This document shows positions 31,916 to 41,311 of a DNA stretch of 64,000 nt, in pieces. The stretch is from Ichthyenterobacterium magnum (GTDB taxonomy: Bacteria > Bacteroidota > Bacteroidia > Flavobacteriales > Flavobacteriaceae), in assembly GCF_003610635.1 (NCBI RefSeq), contig NZ_RAQJ01000007.1:28461-92460 (forward strand). The letters run 5' to 3'. Below the pieces are notes generated by a model, which saw nothing but the letters and a program-made list of their open reading frames with translations, had not been told where the DNA came from and ran no database searches. Every line of letters starts with the position of its first letter. Position 1 is the first letter of the stretch. A program made the position numbers and the translations under genes.

Positions 31916-32851
31916 ATGAAAACAAAAATTCTTATAACTGGAGCAACAGGACTAATTGGTCAAGAAATTGCAAAAGCATGTCTCGAAAAAGGATATAAGA
32001 TTCATTATTTAACAACTTCTAAAGTAAAGATTAGTAATGAAGATAACTACAAAGGGTTTTATTGGAACCCTAAAGAAGGTGAAATTGACAAGTCTTGTTT
32101 TAAAAACGTTTCAGTAATTATAAACTTAGCTGGTGCTTCAATTTCAAAACGATGGACGGATAGTTATAAAAAAGAAATTTTAGAAAGCAGAACACAAGCG
32201 TTACAGCTTTTAAAAGAAACCATTAAAGTTTATGGTTTTAAAATACAGCATATTATTTCTGCAAGTGCCATAGGTATTTATCCAGATTCACTTATCAATT
32301 ATTATAAAGAGGACTATCATGAAGTTTCATCTTCTTTTTTAGGGCAAGTTGTTAGCCAATGGGAAAGTGCCGTTGATGAGTTTTCAAATTTAAAAATTAA
32401 AGTAACCAAAATTAGAATTGGTTTAGTGCTTTCAAATAAAGGTGGAGCTTTGCTAGAAATTGCTAAGCCAATTCAATTTGGGTTTGGTGCTGCTTTTGGT
32501 TCAGGTAAGCAATGGCAATCTTGGATTCATATTAAAGATTTGGCCGAGTTGTTTGTGTTTATAAAGCAGCATAACATTGAAGGAACTTATAATGCAGTGG
32601 CACCAAATCCTGTATCAAATAAAGAACTTGTTAAAGCTGTAGCAAAAGTGCTAAAAAAACCATTGCTTTTGCCTAATATACCTAAGTCTGTAATGAAATT
32701 AATACTAGGTGAAATGCACGAATTATTATTTGAAAGCCACAGAGTGAGTTCTAGAAAAACAGAAAATTTAGGTTTCAATTTTAAATATCATCATTTGCAA
32801 AAAGCATTAAGGGATTTATTTCCGTTTAAAACAAATTATATCCAAAAATAA
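31916..32851 (+). CDS. TIGR01777-family NAD-dependent epimerase (SDR39U1-like)
   Basis: 311 residues. N-terminal Rossmann motif TGATGLIGQEIAKAC at 7-21, then NLAGASISKRWTDSYKKEI, a family signature, ISASAIGIYPDS and the C-terminal DUF1731-like part (NAVAPNPVSNKELVKAVAKV, HELLFESHRVSSRK). Relatives are extended SDR proteins of poorly known substrate; the E. coli homologue is YfcH. The 3' end overlaps the convergent beta-barrel gene by 26 bp. Confidence 0.88.
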   Translation: MKTKILITGATGLIGQEIAKACLEKGYKIHYLTTSKVKISNEDNYKGFYWNPKEGEIDKSCFKNVSVIINLAGASISKRWTDSYKKEILESRTQALQLLKETIKVYGFKIQHIISASAIGIYPDSLINYYKEDYHEVSSSFLGQVVSQWESAVDEFSNLKIKVTKIRIGLVLSNKGGALLEIAKPIQFGFGAAFGSGKQWQSWIHIKDLAELFVFIKQHNIEGTYNAVAPNPVSNKELVKAVAKVLKKPLLLPNIPKSVMKLILGEMHELLFESHRVSSRKTENLGFNFKYHHLQKALRDLFPFKTNYIQK

Positions 32852-34049
32852 ATGAAGTTCTTGGGTATTTATTTTCCCATAAGGAATTTGCTATTATAGT
32901 TTGATTTGGTGAAAATCTTGCTTCTAAGCTAAATTTATCATTAAATTTAAAACCAATACTTAAGGCAATATAATTATGAGGTTTGATACCCAAATCAACT
33001 AAACCGGTAGCCGAAAAATCAAAACTAGAAGATAAGTCAATAGAATTAAAGTTATATAAAGCACTTAAATATATTTTTGAAAAATCATTTATTGGTATAT
33101 AATATTTGATTCCAAAAAGTATGTCAATGGCTTTATAGTCAATTTTTGCTGAAGATGTTTCTGTTAATACTGGTGTATTAATATAAATAAAATCATTTAT
33201 TTCTGAGGAATAGTTTTTAAATGTTGGTTCAAGAATTAATGAGAGTCTATTATTATTAAAAGGTAAAACATATTCAAGTTCAATACCAAATCCAATATTT
33301 GTTTTACTTCCAAAATCTAACTCACCTCTATTGTCAAAATCATTCTTTGTTGATAGAGAAGAAAAGTTTATGCTTGGTTTTATAGATAAGTTAAAATTTC
33401 CTGATTTTTTTTCATTTTTAAATGAATTAATATAATTAGAATCATCACAAGTATTATAATCTATAAAATAAGTTATTAAGTCTTTAGATTTATAGTTTAA
33501 TTTTTTTACATCATTAAGTGATAAATTATCACATTTTAAATTATTCCATAATTGTTGTTTATAATCAGTATTTTCTTTATACTGAGTTGCAGCTACATAA
33601 TACTTTTTATAAATTAATTGATTTGGGTTAGAGTCGTTTAAATTGTAGAAATACAATTTAGCATTATCATCGCAATAAGAAAATAAGTTAGACTTTCCTT
33701 CAACTAAGTATTTTAAAAAGAGGTTTTTTTCTATTAAATTAGGTTCCTTTTTTTTACTTAATTGATTTGTTTGAGTACTTGATATATCTATTTTTACTAA
33801 AAACCTTTTATACCTTATGTTGTTAAATCCAAACTCAATTATAGTACTTAAATCACCTTTTAAGTCTTCTGAACTTTCATTAATCTTATAGGTAAATGTG
33901 TCTGGGTTGTTTTTCCAATCTTCATTTTTAATAAGGCATTCAACCTTTTTATTATTAGTATCAATTAAGTATCCTTTTTCATAATTACTTTGAGAGTTTG
34001 CAGTAATACTAAAAATTACTGCAAGTATAAGTGTTATTTTTTTAGTCAT
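32826..34049 (-). CDS. Outer membrane beta-barrel protein with long N-terminal domain
   Basis: 407 residues. Signal peptide (LILAVIFSITANSQ), then about 200 residues with a motif KGYLIDTNNKKVECLIKNED, found in several flavobacterial outer-membrane proteins, and a Cys-containing stretch. The second half is a barrel: NLSIKPSINFSS, FGIELEYVLPFNNNRLSLIL, IDILFGIKYYIPI, YIALSIGFKFNDKFSLEARF, ending SFIFGYNLF with the terminal Phe typical of outer-membrane insertion. Role unknown. It converges with the epimerase gene. Confidence 0.7.
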   Translation of the reverse strand: MTKKITLILAVIFSITANSQSNYEKGYLIDTNNKKVECLIKNEDWKNNPDTFTYKINESSEDLKGDLSTIIEFGFNNIRYKRFLVKIDISSTQTNQLSKKKEPNLIEKNLFLKYLVEGKSNLFSYCDDNAKLYFYNLNDSNPNQLIYKKYYVAATQYKENTDYKQQLWNNLKCDNLSLNDVKKLNYKSKDLITYFIDYNTCDDSNYINSFKNEKKSGNFNLSIKPSINFSSLSTKNDFDNRGELDFGSKTNIGFGIELEYVLPFNNNRLSLILEPTFKNYSSEINDFIYINTPVLTETSSAKIDYKAIDILFGIKYYIPINDFSKIYLSALYNFNSIDLSSSFDFSATGLVDLGIKPHNYIALSIGFKFNDKFSLEARFSPNQTIIANSLWENKYPRTSFIFGYNLF

Positions 34050-34096
34050 TCTTTTGTTTTTATAAGTAGTTTTTAGATTTGTCTTGAATATATTTA

Positions 34097-34125
34097 AAAA
34101 CCACTCTAGACTCTAGAGTGGTTTT
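34097..34125 (-). terminator. Intrinsic terminator after the YceI gene
   Basis: AAAACCACTCTAGA (34097-34110) and TCTAGAGTGGTTTT (34112-34125) are perfect complements; the true loop is a few bases wider. It lies 24 bp after the YceI stop and 47 bp before the next minus-strand gene. Confidence 0.85.
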
Positions 34126-34149
34126 AAATTGTATTTAATATTAAGGTAA

Positions 34150-34821
34150 TTACGCCTTTTTAGCTACAATTTTAATCTTTAATTCCATATCGTCATTAAT
34201 AAACTTGTCACCAAGATTATCAAAAACAGATTTAGAACCATAGTTGATTCCCCATTTAGTTCTATCAATTGTAAATGCTTCACTTTCAATAGTCATTAAG
34301 TCACCATTGTTAGACACAGTTACAGGGAAAGTTATATTGTGTTTTTGTCCTTTTAAAGACAAGTTACCAGAAAGCATAGTTTTACCATCTTCAGTTTTAG
34401 TTCCAGTAACTTCAAATGCTCCAGTAGGGAATTTAGTTACATTAAAAAAATCACCTTCTTTGCCTTCAACAGTTCCTTTTAAATGCTCTTCTAGACTTGT
34501 TTTGTACTCACCTTCTTCCATATCTGTAGAGACAATTGATTTCATATCAATTAAAAAAGTACCACTTTTTATACGTCCAGCATCTGTCTTAAAAACACCA
34601 CTTTCAATGTTTACAGTTCCGTTATGACTTCCAGTAGGTTTAAAACCTTTCCACTCTATAGTAGATTCTGCTACATTAGCAACATATTTTTCAGATGTGC
34701 TTTCTGCAACAGCAGCTGCCTCAGCGTCACTTGTATTTGCCTCAGCGGCTTTATCTTTACAACTAACAAATGCAATACTAATAGCTACAATTGTAAACAT
34801 GTTTAAAATTCTTTTTTTCAT
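34150..34821 (-). CDS. YceI family lipoprotein
   Basis: 223 residues. Lipobox (VAISIAFVSC, Cys about 21), an Ala/Glu/Ser-rich linker, then a complete YceI lipocalin-like domain: STIEWKGFKPTGSHNGTVNI, KSGTFLIDMKSIVSTDMEEG, GNLSLKGQKHNITFPVTV, FTIDRTKWGINYGSKSVFDN and DDMELKIKIVAKKA. YceI proteins bind amphiphilic isoprenoids in the periplasm. No partner cytochrome b561 gene is next to it. Regulation unknown. Confidence 0.92.
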   Translation of the reverse strand: MKKRILNMFTIVAISIAFVSCKDKAAEANTSDAEAAAVAESTSEKYVANVAESTIEWKGFKPTGSHNGTVNIESGVFKTDAGRIKSGTFLIDMKSIVSTDMEEGEYKTSLEEHLKGTVEGKEGDFFNVTKFPTGAFEVTGTKTEDGKTMLSGNLSLKGQKHNITFPVTVSNNGDLMTIESEAFTIDRTKWGINYGSKSVFDNLGDKFINDDMELKIKIVAKKA

Positions 34822-34931
34822 CGTTTTGTGTTTATTTAAAAATTATACACAAAAATAGTGATTGTTACTAAAAGACATTAAGTCTAATCAATTATTTTAA
34901 TGACATTTTGACATTTTAAAAATAATGGCAG

Positions 34932-34939
34932 TACTTTTG
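34932..34939 (+). promoter_or_regulatory. Promoter -7 element (TACTTTTG) of grpE-dnaJ
   Basis: Full match to TAnnTTTG with a TTTG at 34907-34910, 21 bp upstream as the -33 box. It lies inside the ATG frame that begins at 34925, which shows that the true grpE start is farther downstream. Confidence 0.65.
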
Positions 34940-34978
34940 CCATCCCTAAATCGAAGATTTAAAATAATGTTCACTATA

Positions 34979-35515
34979 ATGAGTAAAAAAGATAAAAACG
35001 AAAACATAGAAGACACGCAAGTGCAGGAAGAAACTACAGAAACAACACAAGTTGAAGAATTAACTGTAGAAGAGCAATTGCAAGAAAATTTAGCTAAAGA
35101 AAAAGATAAGTTTATGCGCTTATTTGCTGAATTTGAAAATTATAAAAAACGTACAAGTAAAGAACGTATTGATTTGTTTAAAACAGCAAGTCAAGATGTG
35201 ATGATCTCACTATTACCAGTTTTAGACGATTTTGAGCGTGCACTAAGTCATATAGAAGAAGATAAAGAAGCTGAAGATTTACGAAAAGGAGTTATGCTTA
35301 TTTATCAAAAATTATTAACAACATTAGAACAAAAAGGTTTGTCAAAAATTGGAGTTAAAAAAGGTGATACTTTTAATGCAGATGACCATGAAGCAATAAC
35401 ACAAGTTCCTGCGCCAAATGAAGATCTTAAAGGAAAAATAATTGATGTAGTAGAAAGAGGTTATAAATTAGGAGAAAAAGTAATTCGTTTTCCAAAAGTG
35501 GTTATCGGACAATAA
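34979..35515 (+). CDS. grpE: Nucleotide exchange factor GrpE
   Basis: 178 residues from the ATG at 34979; an in-frame ATG at 34925 overlaps the promoter and gives an atypical N-terminus. An acidic Glu/Thr-rich start is followed by the long dimerisation helix (QLQENLAKEKDKFMRLFAEF then ENYKKRTSKER), LLPVLDDFERALSH, and the beta domain with GDTFNADDHEAITQVPAPNE and VVERGYKLGEKVIRFPKVVI. It swaps ADP for ATP on DnaK. The dnaJ gene follows after 9 bp; dnaK is elsewhere. Confidence 0.95.
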   Translation: MSKKDKNENIEDTQVQEETTETTQVEELTVEEQLQENLAKEKDKFMRLFAEFENYKKRTSKERIDLFKTASQDVMISLLPVLDDFERALSHIEEDKEAEDLRKGVMLIYQKLLTTLEQKGLSKIGVKKGDTFNADDHEAITQVPAPNEDLKGKIIDVVERGYKLGEKVIRFPKVVIGQ

Positions 35516-35524
35516 TTTTAGAAT

Positions 35525-36643
35525 ATGGCAAAAAGAGATTATTACGAGATATTAGGTGTTAGCAAAGGAGCAACAGCTACCGAAATAAAAAAAGCATATC
35601 GTAAGATGGCTTTAAAATACCATCCAGATAAGAATCCAGATGATAAAGATGCTGAAGCAAAATTTAAAGAAGCAGCAGAAGCTTATGAGGTTTTAAGTAA
35701 TGACGATAAAAAAGCACGATACGACCAATTTGGTCATCAGGCTTTTGAAGGTGCAGGTGGCTTTGGCGGAGGCGGCATGAACATGGACGACATCTTTAGT
35801 CACTTTGGCGATATTTTTGGTGGCGGAGGTGGTTTCTCTGGCTTTGGAGGCGGTTTTGGCAGCGGTGGTCAAAGACGTGTTAAAGGGAGCAATCTTAGAA
35901 TTCGTGTAACACTTACTTTAGAAGAGATTGCTAATGGTGTTGAGAAAAAAATAAAGGTAAAACGTAAAGTTCAAGCGCCTGGAACAACCTATAAAACATG
36001 TTCTACTTGTAATGGTTCTGGTCAAGTAGCTAGAGTAACCAATACTATTTTAGGACGCATGCAAACTGCTTCTGCCTGCCCAACATGTGGCGGAGCAGGA
36101 CAGAGCATTGATAAAAAACCTGCAGATGCAGATGCTCAAGGTTTAAAGCCAACAGAAGAAACAGTATCGGTTAAAATACCAGCTGGAGTTGTAGATAATA
36201 TGCAACTTAAAGTTAGTGGAAAAGGAAATGAAGCTCCAGGTAACGGAATCTCAGGAGATTTGTTAGTGGTTATTGAAGAAGAAGATCATGCTACTTTAAA
36301 GCGAGAAGGAGATAACTTGCATTACGATTTGTATGTAAGTCTTCCCGATGCTGTTTTAGGTACGTCTAAAGAAATAGATACTGTTACCGGTAAAGTGAGA
36401 ATAAAAGTAGAAGCCGGTGTGCAATCGGGTAAAATTTTACGCTTACGCGGAAAAGGTATTCCAAGCATAAATGGTTATGGTAAAGGAGACTTATTGGTAC
36501 ATGTAAACGTATGGACACCAAAGACTTTAAGTAAACAACAAAAAGAGTTTTTTGAGAACATGAAAAATGACGAACATTTTGAGCCTAAGCCAGAAAGCAG
36601 CGATAAATCATTTTTCGAAAAAGTAAAAGATATGTTTTCATAA
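35525..36643 (+). CDS. dnaJ: Chaperone DnaJ
   Basis: 372 residues. J domain at 1-70 with YHPDKNPDD (HPD motif), a Gly/Phe-rich region at about 75-120, and the zinc-binding region, which here has only two obvious CxxCxGxG repeats: CSTCNGSG and CPTCGGAG. Classical DnaJ has four, and the usual central pair is missing, so this is a zinc-region variant seen in some Bacteroidota. The C-terminal client-binding domains ([32 protein letters not shown]) are intact. Operon with grpE. Confidence 0.93.
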   Translation: MAKRDYYEILGVSKGATATEIKKAYRKMALKYHPDKNPDDKDAEAKFKEAAEAYEVLSNDDKKARYDQFGHQAFEGAGGFGGGGMNMDDIFSHFGDIFGGGGGFSGFGGGFGSGGQRRVKGSNLRIRVTLTLEEIANGVEKKIKVKRKVQAPGTTYKTCSTCNGSGQVARVTNTILGRMQTASACPTCGGAGQSIDKKPADADAQGLKPTEETVSVKIPAGVVDNMQLKVSGKGNEAPGNGISGDLLVVIEEEDHATLKREGDNLHYDLYVSLPDAVLGTSKEIDTVTGKVRIKVEAGVQSGKILRLRGKGIPSINGYGKGDLLVHVNVWTPKTLSKQQKEFFENMKNDEHFEPKPESSDKSFFEKVKDMFS

Positions 36644-36729
36644 CAAAGCAAATTTTAATAAAAAACACTATATTTGAATAATCACTAATTAATTTTAGTG
36701 GTAATTTTTCTTTTTCATAGCAATTTTTT

Positions 36730-36766
36730 CCCATCCTTATCTTGATAAGGGTGGGTTTTGTTTTTT
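36730..36766 (+). terminator. Intrinsic terminator after dnaJ
   Basis: CCCATCCTTATC (36730-36741) and GATAAGGGTGGG (36744-36755) pair over 12 bp with one G-U, followed by TTTTGTTTTTT. Confidence 0.92.
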
Positions 36767-36875
36767 AAATCAAATTGTAGTTTAATATTACAACTTTTAG
36801 CTTTCAATAAGCTATAGTTTGTAACATTTAATATCTTTACGCCACTTATAATAATAGACACTCAAAACAATATAT

Positions 36876-37802
36876 ATGAATGATTTATTAGTTGCTAATT
36901 CAGTTTCTAAAAATTTTGGAGACTTTAAAGCACTAAACAATGTTTCAATAGCTGTTCCTAAAGGCAGTATTTTTGGGCTACTTGGTCCAAATGGAGCTGG
37001 AAAAACTACTTTAATTAGAATTATAAATCAAATTACAATGCCAGACCAAGGTAATGTGTTGTTAGATGGTAATGCGTTACAACCAAATCATATACAAGAT
37101 ATTGGTTATTTACCAGAAGAACGCGGACTGTATAAATCTATGAAAGTTGGCGAACAAGCGTTGTACTTAGCACAATTAAAAGGTTTGTCTAAACAAGAAG
37201 CTAAGTCACGTTTAAAATACTGGTTCGATAAATTAGATATTGGTGATTGGTGGAACAAAAAAATACAAGAGCTAAGTAAAGGACAAGCTCAAAAAATTCA
37301 GTTTATAGTTACCGTTTTACATCAACCTAAACTGCTAATATTTGACGAACCTTTTTCAGGTTTTGATCCAATTAATGCAAACCTAATTAAAGACGAAATT
37401 TTACAACTTAGAGATGAAGGCGCGACTGTTATTTTTTCTACACATCGTATGGAATCGGTAGAAGAGTTGTGTGATCACATTGCTTTAATACATAAGTCTA
37501 ATAAAATATTAGACGGTAAATTAACAGACATTAAGCGGCAGTATAAAACCAATACATTTGAGGTAGGTTTACAAACACCAAATGTAGATGAGGTAACAAA
37601 AATTATTCAAGATAAATTTCAAGTGTTGCCAGCAACATTTAAAAATTTAAATGATGATTTAAAACTAAATATTAAATTGAATGAACAAGATTCTTCTAAC
37701 GATTTACTATCTTTTTTAACCTCTAAAGCTGAGGTTCACCATTTTGTAGAGGTGATACCAAGTGCTAACGATATTTTTATTCAAACTGTCAAAAACAACT
37801 AG
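36876..37802 (+). CDS. ABC transporter ATPase, NatA-like
   Basis: 308 residues. Walker A GPNGAGKTT near residue 38-46, signature LSKGQAQKIQF near 133, Walker B LLIFDEPFSGFDP, and the switch His in STHRMESVEE. The C-terminal 85 residues form the extension found in NatA-type exporter ATPases. It stands 2 bp before the cognate permease gene; the two form an ABC-2 exporter. NatAB of Bacillus exports Na+, but many homologues have no proven substrate. Confidence 0.92.
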   Translation: MNDLLVANSVSKNFGDFKALNNVSIAVPKGSIFGLLGPNGAGKTTLIRIINQITMPDQGNVLLDGNALQPNHIQDIGYLPEERGLYKSMKVGEQALYLAQLKGLSKQEAKSRLKYWFDKLDIGDWWNKKIQELSKGQAQKIQFIVTVLHQPKLLIFDEPFSGFDPINANLIKDEILQLRDEGATVIFSTHRMESVEELCDHIALIHKSNKILDGKLTDIKRQYKTNTFEVGLQTPNVDEVTKIIQDKFQVLPATFKNLNDDLKLNIKLNEQDSSNDLLSFLTSKAEVHHFVEVIPSANDIFIQTVKNN

Positions 37803-37804
37803 TA

Positions 37805-39115
37805 ATGAATCATTTACCACTCATTATAAAGAGAGAATACCTAACTAAGGTAAAAAACAAATCGTTTATTGTTATGACGTTTTTGAGCCCATTAATTATG
37901 ATTGCTCTTATAGCCGTTGTAGCTTATTTGTCTCAAATGAATAACAATAAAGAACGCACAATTGCTATTCTTGATGAAACAGGTTTAGTAAGTGAGATTT
38001 TTGTTAATACAGAACATACAACGTACTCTATTTTAAATAACTTATCATTAGATGAGGCAAAAGAACAAGTTAAAGAGAAAGAAGACTATGGACTACTATA
38101 CATTGAAAAAGGCAGCAATGATTCTAAAATCTCTAAAACTATTAAGTTCTATTCTGAAGATACACCTTCATTAACAATCATATCTAGTTTAGAAAGTAAG
38201 ATTGAAAAAAAGATAACAGACTTAAAATTACAACAAGGTGGCGTTGATATTAAAAAAATAAAAGCGTCTAAAACTAATATTAATATTGCACAAGAAAGTT
38301 TTACTGGAGAAAAAACTTCAAAAATCGACAATATTATAAAACTGGCATTTGGCGGAATTGCTGGATATCTACTGTTTATGTTTATCATCATTTATGGTAA
38401 TATGATTATGCGTAGCGTGATAGAAGAAAAAACGAGTCGTATAATTGAGGTTATTATATCTTCGGTAAAACCTATTCAATTAATGATGGGTAAAATTATA
38501 GGGACTTCATTAGCCGGAATTACACAATTTGCAATTTGGGTAGTTTTAGGTGGTGTCATGGTTTTTATTCTTACAGCTATTTTTGGTATTAATCTAGATG
38601 TCAATACACCACAGCAAGAGTTGATGCAACAAGCAATGCAATCTGAAGGTATAGAAATGCAGGTGCAATTGGCTATGCAGTCATTTTTTAATTTACCAAT
38701 TTCTAATCTTATTGTAGCTTTTGTATTTTTCTTTATTGGTGGATATTTACTTTATAGTTCGTTATACGCTGCAATTGGTGCTGCTGTAGATAACGAAACA
38801 GATACACAGCAATTTATGATGCCAATTTTAATGCCTTTAATTTTGGCTGTTTACGTTGGTATTTTTACGGTAATTGAAGATCCTCATGGTACAGTTTCTA
38901 CCGTGTTTTCATTTATTCCGTTTACTTCACCTGTGGTAATGCTAATGAGAATTCCGTTTGGCGTACCAATTTGGCAGCAAATAATATCATTAGTATTACT
39001 GATAGGGACTTTTGTATTTACTGTTTGGTTTGCAGCAAAAATTTATCGTGTTGGTATTTTAATGTATGGTAAAAAACCAAGTTATAAAGAACTTTATAAA
39101 TGGTTAAAATATTAA
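37805..39115 (+). CDS. ABC-2 type transporter permease, NatB-like
   Basis: 436 residues. An N-terminal helix (FIVMTFLSPLIMIALIAVVA) is followed by a large extracytoplasmic loop of about 150 residues, then five or six helices, including LFMFIIIYGNMIMRSVIEEK, TSRIIEVIISSVKPIQLMMG, the conserved ABC-2 membrane signature, and PFTSPVVMLMRIPFGVP. It pairs with the ATPase 2 bp upstream. Its end overlaps the region where the next gene begins, so the MscS gene is likely in the same transcript. Confidence 0.9.
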   Translation: MNHLPLIIKREYLTKVKNKSFIVMTFLSPLIMIALIAVVAYLSQMNNNKERTIAILDETGLVSEIFVNTEHTTYSILNNLSLDEAKEQVKEKEDYGLLYIEKGSNDSKISKTIKFYSEDTPSLTIISSLESKIEKKITDLKLQQGGVDIKKIKASKTNINIAQESFTGEKTSKIDNIIKLAFGGIAGYLLFMFIIIYGNMIMRSVIEEKTSRIIEVIISSVKPIQLMMGKIIGTSLAGITQFAIWVVLGGVMVFILTAIFGINLDVNTPQQELMQQAMQSEGIEMQVQLAMQSFFNLPISNLIVAFVFFFIGGYLLYSSLYAAIGAAVDNETDTQQFMMPILMPLILAVYVGIFTVIEDPHGTVSTVFSFIPFTSPVVMLMRIPFGVPIWQQIISLVLLIGTFVFTVWFAAKIYRVGILMYGKKPSYKELYKWLKY

Positions 39116-39117
39116 AA

Positions 39118-39939
39118 ATGAATAAAGTAAAAGAGATTTTAAATTATAACTTCCAGTTTAGTGAAAATATTCATATTACTGTAAAAACAATTCTAATTGT
39201 AATAGTAATAATGGTTTTAACAGCATTGCTGCTAAAAGGAATAAAAAACCTAGTAACTCGAAAACTTCCAGCCAACGATAAGCCTAAATTTAAATCGGTA
39301 TTTTCTTTTGTTAGATACTTTATTTATTTAGTAGTTCTGCTCATTACAATGCAAAATATGGGCGTTCAACTAACAGCCATATTAACAGCATCTGCAGCCT
39401 TGTTGGTTGGTGTTGGACTGGCTTTACAAACCTTTTTTCAAGACATAATTTCCGGAATCTTTATATTAATAGACCAATCGGTACATGTTGGTGATATTAT
39501 TGAAATTGATGGTAAAGTTGGTCGCGTAGTAGAAATTAAATTAAGAACAACAAGAGCTGTCACCATAGATAACAAAGTTTTAGTCATTCCTAATCACAAA
39601 TATTTAACCTCAATATTATATAATTGGACAGAAAATGGAGTGCTTACAAGAGAAAGTGTAAGTGTTGGTGTTGCTTATGGCACAGATGTTGAAAAGGTAA
39701 AACTATTATTAATTGAAGCTGCAAATTCTAACACTTCGGTTTTAGATAAACCAGAGCCATTAGTATTGTTTGCAGACTTTGGAGAAAGCTCTTTAGACTT
39801 TAAAATTATATTTACAATCAATAATAGTTTTGAAGCTAGTATAGTTAAAAGCGAAGTTCGTTTTAAAATAAATGAACTATTTAAAGAAAATAATATTACA
39901 ATTCCGTTTCCACAACGTGATATATATATTCAAAAATAA
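39118..39939 (+). CDS. Small-conductance mechanosensitive channel, MscS family
   Basis: 273 residues from the ATG at 39118, 2 bp after the permease stop; an ATG six codons earlier is inside the permease. Three helices with the pore helix region LTASAALLVGVGLALQTFFQ and the linker DIISGIFILIDQSVHVGDII-EIDGKVGRV, the family signature. The cytoplasmic beta domain (TRAVTIDNKVLVIPNHKYLT, and SVSVGVAYGTDVEKVK) follows. It releases osmolytes under membrane tension. Part of the ABC-MscS-regulator group common in Flavobacteriaceae. Confidence 0.92.
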   Translation: MNKVKEILNYNFQFSENIHITVKTILIVIVIMVLTALLLKGIKNLVTRKLPANDKPKFKSVFSFVRYFIYLVVLLITMQNMGVQLTAILTASAALLVGVGLALQTFFQDIISGIFILIDQSVHVGDIIEIDGKVGRVVEIKLRTTRAVTIDNKVLVIPNHKYLTSILYNWTENGVLTRESVSVGVAYGTDVEKVKLLLIEAANSNTSVLDKPEPLVLFADFGESSLDFKIIFTINNSFEASIVKSEVRFKINELFKENNITIPFPQRDIYIQK

Positions 39940-39951
39940 ATAGAAATAAGT

Positions 39952-41115
39952 ATGCCTAAAATATTAGTAATAGAAGACGAAGCAGCAATTAGACGTGTAT
40001 TGGTTAAAATTTTATCAGAAGAAAGCGATACTTATTCTGTTGATGAAGCTGAAGATGGTCTCGTTGGAATAGAAAAAATTAAAAAAGAAGATTTCGATTT
40101 AGTGCTTTGTGATATCAAGATGCCAAAAATGGATGGGGTTGAAGTGTTAGAAGCTGTTAAAAAGATAAAACCAGAAATACCTATGGTTATGATTTCTGGT
40201 CATGGCGATTTAGATACTGCAGTTAATACAATGCGCTTAGGAGCCTTTGATTATATATCAAAACCACCAGATTTAAATAGATTATTAAATACAGTTAGAA
40301 TTGCTTTAGATAGAAAAGAACTAGTCGTAGAAAATAAAATGCTCAAGAAAAAAGTGAGCAAAAAATATGAGATGATTGGCGAAAGCAAAGCAATAACTCA
40401 TATTAAAGAAATGATTGAAAAAGTATCTGCTACAGATGCTCGTGTGTTAATTACAGGACCAAACGGAACAGGAAAAGAATTAGTAGCACATTGGTTGCAC
40501 CAAAAAAGCGAACGTTCTAAAGGACCATTAATTGAAGTGAATTGTGCTGCAATTCCTGCTGAACTTATAGAAAGTGAATTGTTTGGTCATGTTAAAGGAG
40601 CATTTACAAGTGCTGTAAAAGATAGAGCAGGTAAATTTGAAGCTGCAAATGGCGGAACAATTTTTTTAGACGAAGTTGGTGATATGAGTTTATCTGCTCA
40701 AGCAAAAGTGTTAAGAGCTTTGCAAGAAAGCAAAATTCAACGTGTAGGTAATGATAAAGATATTAAGGTTAATGTTAGAGTTGTTGCGGCAACAAATAAA
40801 GACCTTAAAATGGAGATAAAAGAAGGCAGATTTAGAGAAGATTTATATCATAGACTAGCAGTTATCTTAATTAAAGTTCCAGCTTTAAATGATAGGCGAG
40901 ATGATATTCCTTTATTAATAGAACATTTTTCTAGTAAAATAGCTAACGAGCAAGGCACAGTAAAAAAATCATTTTCTGCTAAAGCAATTAAATTGTTGCA
41001 AGAATATGATTGGACAGGAAATATACGTGAACTTCGTAATGTTGTAGAACGTCTCATTATTCTTGGTGAAAAAGAAGTCAGCGAAAATGATGTAAAGTTA
41101 TTTGCAAGTAAATAA
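39952..41115 (+). CDS. NtrC-like sigma-54 activator without DNA-binding domain
   Basis: 387 residues. Receiver domain 1-120 with Asp54 in LVLCDIKMPKMDG; AAA+ domain about 140-385 with Walker A TGPNGTGKEL (Lys175), Walker B GGTIFLDEVGD at 234-244, and the sigma-54 contact loop reading GAFTSA (216-221) instead of the standard GAFTGA. The protein ends at ENDVKLFASK, so there is no C-terminal Fis-type helix-turn-helix. It may work from solution like FleQ-less activators, or do something else. It starts 12 bp after the mscS-like gene. Family is certain; mode of action is open. Confidence 0.9.
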   Translation: MPKILVIEDEAAIRRVLVKILSEESDTYSVDEAEDGLVGIEKIKKEDFDLVLCDIKMPKMDGVEVLEAVKKIKPEIPMVMISGHGDLDTAVNTMRLGAFDYISKPPDLNRLLNTVRIALDRKELVVENKMLKKKVSKKYEMIGESKAITHIKEMIEKVSATDARVLITGPNGTGKELVAHWLHQKSERSKGPLIEVNCAAIPAELIESELFGHVKGAFTSAVKDRAGKFEAANGGTIFLDEVGDMSLSAQAKVLRALQESKIQRVGNDKDIKVNVRVVAATNKDLKMEIKEGRFREDLYHRLAVILIKVPALNDRRDDIPLLIEHFSSKIANEQGTVKKSFSAKAIKLLQEYDWTGNIRELRNVVERLIILGEKEVSENDVKLFASK

Positions 41116-41146
41116 AGTAAAGAGGTTGTCTAAAAAGTAATTATCT

Positions 41147-41236
41147 TGTCATTTTGAGCGGAGTCGAAAAATCTAAATTATTTATAAATTAAATTTTTAA
41201 TTTTATTGGGATTCTTCATTATCATTCAGAATGACA
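41147..41236. repeat. REP-like palindromic element, intergenic
   Basis: 90 bp with ends TGTCATTTTGAGCGGAGTCG and, at the far side, ATTCTTC...CATTCAGAATGACA, forming an imperfect inverted repeat around an AT-rich middle. It resembles short palindromes spread through flavobacterial genomes. Located between the NtrC-like gene and PPK2; may also serve as a terminator. Confidence 0.7.
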
Positions 41237-41311
41237 CTTTTTATACAAGGCTAAATTTAGATTTTTGAATTAGTAGAATTTTATATATTTAATAGCAATA
41301 AATTTCATAAA

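Noticed and set aside
34925..34978. Longer grpE start at 34925
   Set aside because: It overlaps a full promoter (-33 TTTG and TACTTTTG -7), so it cannot be transcribed from there.
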